A DNA stretch of 19,457 nucleotides from an uncultured Clostridia bacterium (GTDB lineage Bacteria > Bacillota > Clostridia > Christensenellales > Pumilibacteraceae), in NCBI GenBank assembly GCA_934247335.1, contig CAKQJJ010000010.1, positions 1 through 19,457 of the forward strand. Direction: 5' to 3'. Made by a program: the position numbers and the translations under genes. The stretch's first letter is position 1. The number at the start of each line of letters is the position of its first letter. The notes under the pieces are model-generated. The model was not told the origin of the DNA. It did no database searches and saw only the letters and a list, made by a program, of their open reading frames with translations. Positions 6,402 through 12,141 of the stretch are shown piece by piece.

Positions 6402-8145
6402 GACTATCAAACGCATAATAAACTGGTGCGGCGAGTTTAAGGGAAAGCTGTATCTCGGCTTCGTGATGACCTTTTTCTCGCATCTGTTTGCCGCGCTTCC
6501 CGTAATGCTGGCGGCGTACACTATCGGACTGTTAATCGAATCGGGAACGGGCGGAGCGGCTTTCGATCCGTCATGGATATGGAAAGTAATCGTTTTGCAG
6601 ATTGCGTTCGTGTTACTGAGATTTCTGTTCGATTATTTCCGCGCAAGATTGCAAGAGCCCATCGGCTACGAGCTTACCGCGCGCGACCGTCTTGCCGTGG
6701 GCGACGCCATGAAAAGAGTATCGCTGGGCTATTTCTCTTCGGTAAGTACGGGCAATATATTAAATTCCATCACCACGGGGTTAAATACGCTCGAGGGCAT
6801 GGGCATACGTATGATCAACGATTTCGTCGGCGGCTATCTCAACTTTCTCGTGATTTTCGTCGCTCTTGCCGTTTTAAGTCCGCTGACGGCGGCAAGAGCG
6901 CTTGCGGCAGCCGCGGCTTCGTTCGGATTTATGATGATAATATCGCATTTCAGTGCGAAAAACGCGCCCGTCGAAGCCAAAACAAATAAAGACCTCACCG
7001 GTTCGGTTATCGAATACGCACGCGGACTTTCGGTTGTCAAATCCTTCGGAAAAAGCGGCGCGGCAATGAATTCGCTTAAAAACGCCGTGGAAGACAGTAA
7101 AAAAATTCACCTTAAAATCGAATGGGGATACGTTCCCGCAAACGCTTTGCACCTGCTTGCGCTTAAATGCGGCTCGGTCGGGCTGGCTATGGCAGCCGCG
7201 CTCATGTGCATTGCCGGGAAAATGGACTTTTCGATTATGCTCGTGTTCTTGTTTTTGTCGTTTACCGTGTTTGCAAGCCTCGAACCCATCGCCGACAGCG
7301 CGCACACTCTGTCGGTAATCAACGACGCCATGGATCGGCTCGACGCGCTTAAACAAAACAACTTTATCGACGCGGACGGCAAGGACGCAAAACCCGACAA
7401 TTACGATATTGAGTTCAAAAATGTCGATTTCGGCTACGATTCACGCCAAATTCTGAAAAACGTAAGCTTTAAAATTCCCGAAAAAACTTCCACCGCGATA
7501 GTGGGCGCTTCCGGTTCGGGCAAAACTACGATATGCAGCCTTATTGCGCGCTTCTACGACCCGCAAAACGGCGAGATCACGCTTGGCGGACACAACCTGA
7601 AAGAATTTACCTGCGACAGCCTTTTGTCCAATATCTCCATGGTTTTCCAGTCGGTGTATTTGTTTAACGACACCGTCCGCGCAAACATTTGCTTCGGCAA
7701 ACCCGACGCCACCGAGGAAGAAATGATCGCCGCGGCGAAAAAAGCGTGCTGCCACGATTTTATAATGAAGCTTCCCGACGGCTACGATACCGTTCTCGGC
7801 GAAGGCGGAGGAACGCTTTCGGGCGGCGAAAAACAGCGCATTTCCATTGCCCGCGCCATATTAAAGGACGCTCCGATAATAATTCTCGACGAGGCAACCG
7901 CCAGCGTCGATCCCGAAAACGAACACCTCATTCAGCAGGCGATTTCCGCGCTCACCGAGGGCAAAACGATAATCACTATCGCGCACAGGCTTGCCACCGT
8001 CCGCGAAGCCGATTGTATTCTGGTCGTGGACGACGGAAAAATAGTTGAAAGCGGTACGCACGATTCTCTTATCCGGCAAGACGGCGTGTACAAACGCTTT
8101 ACCGAAATTCGCGAAAAGGCGGAAGGCTGGAAAATAGAGGCGTAA
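6394..8145 (+). CDS. ABC exporter half-transporter (TMD-NBD), second subunit
   Basis: The protein is 583 aa. The start ATG (6394) lies inside the end of the previous gene, with GAGGAGG at 6378-6384 nine bases upstream. The transmembrane domain spans about residues 15-300. ATPase motifs are Walker A GASGSGKTT (371-379), signature LSGGE (475-479), Walker B IIILDE with Glu 500, D-loop ASVDPEN and switch His 531. Both subunits therefore keep a consensus catalytic Glu and signature, unlike many heterodimeric exporters where one site is degenerate. Both ATP sites are likely active. The D-loops differ (AFTDPEN versus ASVDPEN), which fits the YbtP/YbtQ-like asymmetry seen in siderophore-linked pairs. 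A strong terminator follows. A DtxR-type regulator lies immediately downstream, consistent with but not proof of a metal-related role; a multidrug exporter is the alternative. Confidence 0.93.
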   Translation: MFKTIKRIINWCGEFKGKLYLGFVMTFFSHLFAALPVMLAAYTIGLLIESGTGGAAFDPSWIWKVIVLQIAFVLLRFLFDYFRARLQEPIGYELTARDRLAVGDAMKRVSLGYFSSVSTGNILNSITTGLNTLEGMGIRMINDFVGGYLNFLVIFVALAVLSPLTAARALAAAAASFGFMMIISHFSAKNAPVEAKTNKDLTGSVIEYARGLSVVKSFGKSGAAMNSLKNAVEDSKKIHLKIEWGYVPANALHLLALKCGSVGLAMAAALMCIAGKMDFSIMLVFLFLSFTVFASLEPIADSAHTLSVINDAMDRLDALKQNNFIDADGKDAKPDNYDIEFKNVDFGYDSRQILKNVSFKIPEKTSTAIVGASGSGKTTICSLIARFYDPQNGEITLGGHNLKEFTCDSLLSNISMVFQSVYLFNDTVRANICFGKPDATEEEMIAAAKKACCHDFIMKLPDGYDTVLGEGGGTLSGGEKQRISIARAILKDAPIIILDEATASVDPENEHLIQQAISALTEGKTIITIAHRLATVREADCILVVDDGKIVESGTHDSLIRQDGVYKRFTEIREKAEGWKIEA

Positions 8146-8165
8146 TTCAACCAAATCTCAAAATA

Positions 8166-8197
8166 AAAAGTTCGCTTGCGTTTGCGGCGAGCTTTTT
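8166..8197 (+). terminator. Terminator of the tetR-ABC-ABC unit
   Basis: AAAAGTTCGC (8166-8175) pairs with GCGAGCTTTT (8187-8196), ten pairs including one G-U, and ends in a TTTTTT run. It begins 20 bases after the last stop. Confidence 0.88.
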
Positions 8198-8200
8198 TAC

Positions 8201-8229
8201 TTGCATTTTTCAATAAAAAAGTGTATAAT
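8201..8229 (+). promoter_or_regulatory. Promoter of the DtxR-family gene
   Basis: TTGCAT (8201-8206) and a perfect TATAAT (8224-8229) are separated by 17 bases. The likely start near 8236 gives an untranslated leader of about 138 bases. The leader holds a short hairpin, CGGCT-CGA-AGCCG, near 8299-8311. I recognise no known riboswitch in it. Confidence 0.75.
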
Positions 8230-8373
8230 AATTCGGTAAGCGGTTTTCGTGCCTCGCGCGGCGGAAATTCGGCTTCTCAAATAAAACGTAATTCGGCGCG
8301 GCTCGAAGCCGAGCAAAAAGAAGAAATTTCTTTGCCGCAATCGCACCGTCGGCGCCGTAAAAACGAGGGAAAT

Positions 8374-8736
8374 ATGGTAGACAACGAATCACAAGAAATG
8401 TATCTCGAAACGATACTGAGACTCGGACAGAAAAACGGCAGCGTCCGCTCGATAGACGTAGCCGAAGCTTTGGGTTACAGTAAGCCCAGCGTTTCGCGCG
8501 CAGTGAGCATAATGAAAAAGGACGAATATATCACCGTTCGCGCCGACGGGGAAATAAATCTCACCGACGCGGGCAGGAAAAAAGCCGAAAACGTTCTTGC
8601 TCGGCACAAAGCGCTTACCGAAGCACTCGTAAAAATGGGCTTGCAGCAGAAAGCCGCCGAGGAAAACGCCTGCCGCGTCGAACACGTAATAACCGAAGAG
8701 GCGTTTGAAGCGATAAAGAAGTATTTCGGGGTTTAA
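8374..8736 (+). CDS. DtxR/MntR-family metal-dependent transcriptional repressor, short form
   Basis: The protein is 120 aa. The start at 8374 matches the family N-terminus (VDNESQEMYLETILRL, compare DtxR VDTTEMYLRTIYEL); the longer open frame upstream crosses the promoter. Residues 25-60 are the winged helix (SIDVAEALGYSKPSVSRAVS). Residues 64-120 form the metal-binding dimer domain. Candidate ligands by alignment to DtxR are M9 (DtxR M10), H78 (H79), C100 (C102), E103 (E105) and H104 (H106). The Met/Cys pair points to an Fe2+-type site rather than the Asp/Glu site of MntR. Glu 96 stands where DtxR has H98. The SH3-like third domain of DtxR/IdeR is absent and the protein is shorter than MntR (142 aa). 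The ribosome site GAGGG is only 4 bases from the ATG. Likely role: iron- or manganese-responsive repression of uptake genes, none of which is certain in this window. Confidence 0.88.
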   Translation: MVDNESQEMYLETILRLGQKNGSVRSIDVAEALGYSKPSVSRAVSIMKKDEYITVRADGEINLTDAGRKKAENVLARHKALTEALVKMGLQQKAAEENACRVEHVITEEAFEAIKKYFGV

Positions 8737-8794
8737 CTCCGTAAACGCTTGCACGGACAACCCCGCAAGTAGCCGCAAATATTAAAATTATAAC

Positions 8795-8825
8795 GCGTTT
8801 TTAAAACGATTTTTCTTAAAAACGC
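8795..8825. repeat. Perfect 10-bp inverted repeat downstream of the DtxR gene
   Basis: GCGTTTTTAA (8795-8804) and TTAAAAACGC (8816-8825) are exact inverted copies around an 11-base loop. There is no T-tract directly after, so it is not a standard terminator. It sits four bases upstream of one and could act as an mRNA 3'-end stabiliser. Confidence 0.6.
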
Positions 8826-8828
8826 ACG

Positions 8829-8864
8829 AAAAGAGCTTTTGAATTTTTCAAAGGTTCTTTTTTT
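8829..8864 (+). terminator. Rho-independent terminator after the DtxR gene
   Basis: AAAAGAGCTTTTGAA and TTCAAAGGTTCTTTT pair over about 15 positions (two G-U) around a TTT loop, ending in a T-run. It lies about 95 bases after the stop. Confidence 0.8.
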
Positions 8865-8916
8865 GATTTTTAATAGCGTTGTATTTGTTACCGTTTTCTT
8901 TATTTGCTTATAAGAA

Positions 8917-8925
8917 TGATATAAT
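8917..8925 (+). promoter_or_regulatory. Extended -10 promoter for the integrase gene
   Basis: TGATATAAT is a perfect -10 with the TGn extension. No good -35 hexamer lies 17 bases upstream, as often seen with extended -10 promoters. It implies a leader of about 128 bases before the integrase. Confidence 0.6.
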
Positions 8926-9059
8926 ACAATAATGAAAACGTTTGAGTATGTTTTCTCGTTTGTAAATTCCGGTATGCCGCCGTAAAACTTTTTACATGTC
9001 CGAAACGCGCGGCGTGTGTCGTCGTGCGAAAAAATACGACTCGGAAGGAGTGAGAAAAA

Positions 9060-10016
9060 ATGAAATACTGTGAATTATTGGACGAATGGTTGCAAGAAAG
9101 CGTAAGACCCGCCGTGAAAAAGCGGACGTACGACCGGTACGATCAGCTTGTGCGGTGCCACTTAAAGCCCGCTCTCGGCGAATGGCATACGGAAGAGCTA
9201 ACCGCGCTTACGCTTCGTAAGTACGTTTCCGGACTTTCCGAAAACGGAAATATGGTGCGCTCGGGCGGATTGTCGCACAGCACGGTAAATATTATGATAA
9301 CCGTGATACAAAATTCGCTTAAATACGCCTGTTCGTCAAAAAAGATTAAAAAGTACGTTGCGGGCGGCTTGATCCGACCCAAGCTCCGACAGAAAAAGAT
9401 CGAGGTTTTTACCGTGCCCGAGCAGAGAAAGCTCGAACGCGTTCTTCTGCGCTATCCCAAATCGAAAATGTTCGGCGTGGTTTTGTGCCTTTACACCGGC
9501 ATGCGCGTGGGCGAACTGCTTGCCCTGAAATGGAAAAACGTGGACGTTAAAAACGGCACTATCGAGATAAGCGGCACGTGCTACGACGACAAGAGCGAAG
9601 AGGGCGGCTACAAAAGAGTGATAGGAACGCCGAAAACGCTGTCGTCGTGCCGGACCATACCGCTTCCGAAGCAGATAATACCGCTGCTTCGCGAACACGG
9701 CAAGGGCAGCAACTCCGAATTCGTGATAGTGGACGAGTTTGACAAGCCTGTCGGAGTGCGCTCGTACCAGAAGAGTTTTGAAATTCTGCTCGAATGCATC
9801 GAAATGAAAAAACGCTGTTTTCACGCGCTTCGCCACACGTTTGCCACGCGCGCTCTCGAATGCGGAATGGACGTCAAAACGCTGTCGGAAATTCTCGGTC
9901 ACCGCAACGCCACCGTAACGCTCAACCGTTACGCCCATTCGCTTATCGAACACAAAAAAGAAATGATGAACCGCCTTGGAAAATCATTGTGGTATCAGCA
10001 ATCCCCCAAGAAGTAA
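9060..10016 (+). CDS. Tyrosine recombinase / phage-type integrase
   Basis: The protein is 318 aa. AAGGAG (9045-9050) is nine bases from the ATG. Residues 1-110 are an Arm/SAM-like core-binding domain (LDEWLQESVRPAVKKRTYDR; TVNIMITVIQNSLKYA). The catalytic domain follows with the complete set: R149 in LYTGMRVGELLALKW, K192 in the beta-hairpin (TPKTLSSCRTIPL), H255-x-x-R258 (HALRHTFATRALE), H281 (LGHRNATVTLNRY) and nucleophile Y291. The enzyme should cut and rejoin DNA at specific sites through a 3'-phosphotyrosine. It resembles integrases of clostridial conjugative elements and phages rather than XerC/XerD. No excisionase, relaxase or phage genes are nearby, so it is either an orphan from a decayed element or a local recombinase. 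It has no obvious terminator; a repeat cluster follows. Confidence 0.92.
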   Translation: MKYCELLDEWLQESVRPAVKKRTYDRYDQLVRCHLKPALGEWHTEELTALTLRKYVSGLSENGNMVRSGGLSHSTVNIMITVIQNSLKYACSSKKIKKYVAGGLIRPKLRQKKIEVFTVPEQRKLERVLLRYPKSKMFGVVLCLYTGMRVGELLALKWKNVDVKNGTIEISGTCYDDKSEEGGYKRVIGTPKTLSSCRTIPLPKQIIPLLREHGKGSNSEFVIVDEFDKPVGVRSYQKSFEILLECIEMKKRCFHALRHTFATRALECGMDVKTLSEILGHRNATVTLNRYAHSLIEHKKEMMNRLGKSLWYQQSPKK

Positions 10017-10054
10017 AACGAGAGAAATAAAAGTAAAATGAAAGAAAATATTCA

Positions 10055-10109
10055 TTTAAAGCCTCGCCCTTCGGGAGAGGTGGTACAGCTTGCCGTGACG
10101 GAGAGGGCT
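10055..10109. repeat. Intergenic palindromic repeat module, copy 1 (long form)
   Basis: The element starts TTTAAAGCC, then has the hairpin CTCGCCCTTCGGGAGAG, GGTGG, and a second half ending GTGACGGAGAGGGCT. The first 29 bases recur exactly at 10394-10422. The overall plan (TTTAAAGCC, palindrome, GGTGG, GTGACGGAG) matches intergenic repeats I have seen across gut Clostridia. That comparison is from memory. Confidence 0.75.
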
Positions 10110-10125
10110 ATTATAAACGCTTGTC

Positions 10126-10144
10126 GGGCGAACATAGTTCGCCC
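10126..10144. repeat. Palindromic module GGGCGAAC-ATA-GTTCGCCC
   Basis: Perfect 8-bp inverted repeat with a 3-base loop, followed by CCTAC, which echoes the GTAGGG edge of neighbouring modules. Confidence 0.7.
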
Positions 10145-10177
10145 CTACCACGTTCTCCCATTGTTGCGTTCACCCCG

Positions 10178-10201
10178 TAGGGGAGACCTGTGGTCTCCCG
10201 C
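10178..10201. repeat. Palindromic module GGGAGACC-TGT-GGTCTCCC
   Basis: Perfect 8-bp inverted repeat (10181-10188 with 10192-10199), introduced by GTAG like the modules around it. Confidence 0.7.
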
Positions 10202-10210
10202 ATTCTAGAT

Positions 10211-10230
10211 GTAGGGACGTCTGTCCCTAC
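10211..10230. repeat. Palindromic module GTAGGGAC-GTCT-GTCCCTAC
   Basis: Perfect 8-bp inverted repeat with a 4-base loop. A half copy (TGTCCCTAA) recurs at about 10249-10257. Confidence 0.7.
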
Positions 10231-10281
10231 AATTAAGATGATTTAATATGTCCCTAACTAATGACCTCTTTTTGTAGGGCG

Positions 10282-10298
10282 GGGGCGCGACGCGCTCC
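10282..10298. repeat. GC-rich palindromic module, probably a diverged copy
   Basis: GGGGCGCG and CGCGCTCC pair around a central A with one G-U pair. It is introduced by TGTAGGGC, the edge shared with the neighbouring modules. Confidence 0.5.
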
Positions 10299-10299
10299 G

Positions 10300-10322
10300 C
10301 AAACAGTCCGGTGGACTGTTTG
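10300..10322. repeat. Palindromic module CAAACAGTCC-GGT-GGACTGTTTG
   Basis: Perfect 10-bp inverted repeat with a 3-base loop, directly abutting the previous module. Confidence 0.7.
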
Positions 10323-10330
10323 TAGCCAAA

Positions 10331-10374
10331 GCGGGGAGCAATTTATAATTGCGATCGGGAACTGCTCCCGCCGC
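10331..10374. repeat. Nested palindromic module
   Basis: An outer stem GGGAGCA/TGCTCCC (10334-10340 with 10363-10369) overlaps an inner alternative stem GCAATT-TAT-AATTGC (10338-10352). The two share bases and cannot both be fully paired. Confidence 0.55.
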
Positions 10375-10393
10375 TATTTAAACAATTGACTTC

Positions 10394-10422
10394 TTTAAAG
10401 CCTCGCCCTTCGGGAGAGGTGG
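10394..10422. repeat. Intergenic palindromic repeat module, copy 2 (short form)
   Basis: Exact copy of 10055-10083 (29 bases). After GGTGG it continues GCGGCGAACACCGC instead of the second half of copy 1, so it is truncated or a different subtype. It ends about 20 bases before the next promoter. Together the modules fill the gene-free stretch 10017-10443; I see no gene or tRNA in it. Confidence 0.75.
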
Positions 10423-10443
10423 CGGCGAACACCGCTTTAACTC

Positions 10444-10472
10444 TTGACTTTCAGAAAAGTTTGTGTTATAAT
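10444..10472 (+). promoter_or_regulatory. Sigma-A promoter of the AT-rich unit
   Basis: TTGACT (10444-10449) and TATAAT (10467-10472) are separated by 17 bases. Transcription should start near 10479, cover the permease remnant, lipoprotein gene and truncated exported ORF, and stop at 11731-11763. Confidence 0.85.
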
Positions 10473-10506
10473 GTAATTAAATAGTATGGTTTTGTTCTAG
10501 TTCTTA

Positions 10507-10788
10507 ATGACCTTAGTTATCATTTATTCAGGCGTACACGTCGCAAATTTATTACTGCAATCAAAACCCGTTGTCAATATTACTTTCTTTGACGTTGATT
10601 TATTAACTTACCTTACGATATTACTGACGGGATTGATAATAGTTATTTCAAGTTTAATACCGCTTTTAACGCTGTCAAATAAAAAACCTATTGATATTAT
10701 AAAAAACAATAAAAGGAGGATGATAAATGAAACGTTTGTTTGCCATGTTGATGTGTTTTACAATATTATGTTCTTTTACGGGGTGTAG
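10507..10788 (+). pseudogene. C-terminal remnant of an FtsX/MacB-type ABC permease
   Basis: Codons from about 10504 to 10713 encode a short stretch, a transmembrane helix (LTYLTILLTGLIIVISSLIP) and the ending LSNKKPIDIIKNNK. That is how FtsX-like permeases typically finish (the 'K-K-P-[IV]-D-[IV]-I' tail). The N-terminal three quarters, with the first helices and the extracellular domain, is missing. The frame is preceded by an in-frame TAG at 10498 and no ribosome site precedes the ATG at 10507. After 10713 the frame runs into the ribosome site and start of the lipoprotein gene; that tail is not native. It is probably the scar of a deleted exporter operon. Antimicrobial-peptide (BceB/Vex-like) origin is possible but unprovable from this fragment. 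Confidence 0.6.
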
Positions 10789-11458
10789 TTTAGGCACCCA
10801 GAATAAGGTTATTGATGAAAATTTTTATTGCGAAGTTATAGATGAACATAATATTGCGATAGGCAATTTAAAAACATATCCGAAATCGGGTGCAGTCTTT
10901 TTCCCTGAACATATTGGAAATTACACCGTGTCAAAAATTGGTTTTGCATCTGGTTTGGGTTTTGGTGGAAATGGATATTTTCACATGTCTGACCAAAACG
11001 GGACGGTTATAAGGAGGAGCTATTTTCCTTGCACTATAAAAGAAATTTGTTCTGGTTATATGTACCTAACATCAGGAGATCTGCAGATCTTTTATTGTGG
11101 CGAAATAGTCGACTTAAATAACTTTAATGCAGAAGGAAAAGTGAAAATATATGTTCCAAGTGAAAAGTATACATTATTTAAAGAGGTATTATCGGAATAT
11201 TTTGGTGGTAGTTTGTTAAAGGCAAATGTTTCCTATTGTTTGAATTACGATGAGAACAATTATTACTATATTGACTATTACGAAAATGGCGAGAAGATTT
11301 GTTATATTCCGCCAATTCCGAAAAGAGATGGCTTTTCGTTCGGCGGATGGTTTAAAGAACCCAATTGTGTGAATCAATGGAATTTCAATGTCGATACATT
11401 GCAAATTACAGAAGAAGAACAGGAGGTAAAATTATATGCAAAATGGATAGCCAAATAA
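10727..11458 (+). CDS. Secreted lipoprotein with InlB B-repeat-like (Listeria-Bacteroides repeat) C-terminus
   Basis: The protein is 243 aa with AGGAGG at 10714-10719. The N-terminus MKRLFAMLMCFTILCSFTGC is a lipoprotein signal with a lipobox FTGC; C20 is the acylated residue, so it should be anchored to the outer face of the membrane. Residues 30-170 resemble degenerate BspA-type leucine-rich repeats (FFPEHIGNYTVSKIGFASG; CTIKEICSGYMYL; KIYVPSEKYTLFKEVL). Residues 183-241 fit an InlB B-repeat/Flg_new module: YYENGEKICYIPPIPKRDGF, SFGGWFKEP and the closing VKLYAKW. Such modules occur on surface proteins of gut Firmicutes and may bind host or glycan targets; no ligand can be named. Base composition is much more AT-rich than the flanking genes, suggesting horizontal transfer. 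Confidence 0.75.
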   Translation: MKRLFAMLMCFTILCSFTGCSLGTQNKVIDENFYCEVIDEHNIAIGNLKTYPKSGAVFFPEHIGNYTVSKIGFASGLGFGGNGYFHMSDQNGTVIRRSYFPCTIKEICSGYMYLTSGDLQIFYCGEIVDLNNFNAEGKVKIYVPSEKYTLFKEVLSEYFGGSLLKANVSYCLNYDENNYYYIDYYENGEKICYIPPIPKRDGFSFGGWFKEPNCVNQWNFNVDTLQITEEEQEVKLYAKWIAK

Positions 11459-11543
11459 TGAGTAAAAATTTAAAGATGAGTTTCCTTTAATCAATAGGAT
11501 GTGCCAATTTTGTATTTAGAATCTATTATTAGAAAGAGATGAA

Positions 11544-11864
11544 ATGATGAGGCATTTGAAGTTTAAATTTTTTATAGTAATAATGTTTTTATTTGTGGCG
11601 GTAGCGGGATTTTACGGTAATAGTTTAGATGTGTTTGCGGAGGGAACCGCTGATAACTTACATTCGCAGACTAAGATATATAACTCAAATAATGCTGATA
11701 AAAGGAGGATGGTGATTTCATCTGGGAATAAAAAGAGCGGCGATTTTTTCGTCGTTCTTTTGCTTTGCTGCCGGGACCGTTTATCCTTCGATATGCTCTT
11801 TGATATCTCTGCGCCAAAAATTTGCGAAAAATATTTTAAAGAAAATTTGCGTCAAAACGCTTGA
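11544..11864 (+). CDS. Short exported protein, probably truncated surface-protein gene
   Basis: The reading frame is 106 aa with a weak ribosome site (AAAGAG, about 11533). The first 33 residues are a clear Sec signal: a basic start (MMRHLKFKFF), a hydrophobic core (IVIMFLFVAVAGFYG) and a plausible cleavage site after VFA. The mature part matches nothing I recognise. A terminator hairpin (11731-11763) lies inside the frame, so the last third is probably not transcribed and the coding sequence looks fused to unrelated DNA around 11700. That junction carries ATAAAAGGAGGATG (11698-11711), identical to the ribosome-site segment of the lipoprotein gene (10709-10722). The likely history is deletion of a longer gene with a similar start region. 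Composition is AT-rich like the lipoprotein gene. Confidence 0.45.
   Translation: MMRHLKFKFFIVIMFLFVAVAGFYGNSLDVFAEGTADNLHSQTKIYNSNNADKRRMVISSGNKKSGDFFVVLLLCCRDRLSFDMLFDISAPKICEKYFKENLRQNA
11731..11763 (+). terminator. Terminator closing the AT-rich unit
   Basis: AAAGAGCGGCGA and CGTCGTTCTTT pair with G-U wobbles around a T-rich loop, followed by TTTTGC. The T-tract is short. Confidence 0.7.
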
Positions 11865-11890
11865 CAGAACCGTACTGCAAGTAGTATAAT
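11861..11890 (+). promoter_or_regulatory. rpoBC promoter
   Basis: Perfect TTGACA (11861-11866) and perfect TATAAT (11885-11890) with an 18-base spacer. No other promoter separates it from rpoB. Confidence 0.88.
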
Positions 11891-11896
11891 ATTAAA

Positions 11897-12141
11897 TTGC
11901 GATTATGCGTGAAACGTTCACCAAAATTTGTGAAACGTGGCAAAAACCCTTAAAAATCGGACTTTTTCGCACCAAACGACAATTCCGTGCGGCGCAGGAA
12001 AATTCAGGAAAAATCGGTTTTTCACCAATATAAAATCGGGCATGCGGACAAACCTCTGTTCGCAAAACGGTTTTATTTCGCTTTTTTACGCAAAACCGCA
12101 CATAAATCAGTTAAAAAATATTCCGAAAAAGGAGAACTTTA
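11897..12141 (+). other. Long 5' leader of rpoB
   Basis: About 245 untranslated bases precede rpoB. They hold a near-repeat GTGAAACGT (11910-11918 and 11931-11939), with TTCAC/GTGAA forming a hairpin between. There are two imperfect direct copies of AAAAATCGG..TTTTTC..CACCAA (11952-11975 and 12009-12028), and a hairpin CGGTTTT/AAAACCG (12068-12074 with 12092-12098). A 42-codon frame without a ribosome site spans 11905-12033. The structure suggests autogenous or attenuation control; this is inference. The rpoB ribosome site GGAG is at 12131-12134, seven bases from the ATG. Confidence 0.5.

Noticed and set aside
8176..8373. N-terminal extension of the DtxR-family protein in the same frame
   Set aside because: It overlaps a terminator and promoter (8166-8229) and has an Arg/Ser-rich, non-family sequence. 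The family N-terminus begins at 8374.
8932..8985. A 17-codon frame (MKTFEYVFSFVNSGMPP) in the integrase leader, starting close to the predicted transcription start
   Set aside because: No ribosome site, no recognisable sequence, and short enough to arise by chance.
10055..10430. CRISPR array
   Set aside because: Only one sequence is repeated, just twice and 310 bases apart; the other modules are different palindromes, and there are no cas genes.
11077..11090. Perfect 14-bp palindrome AGATCTGCAGATCT
   Set aside because: It lies within the lipoprotein coding sequence, has no flanking structure or repeats, and probably reflects chance codon choice.
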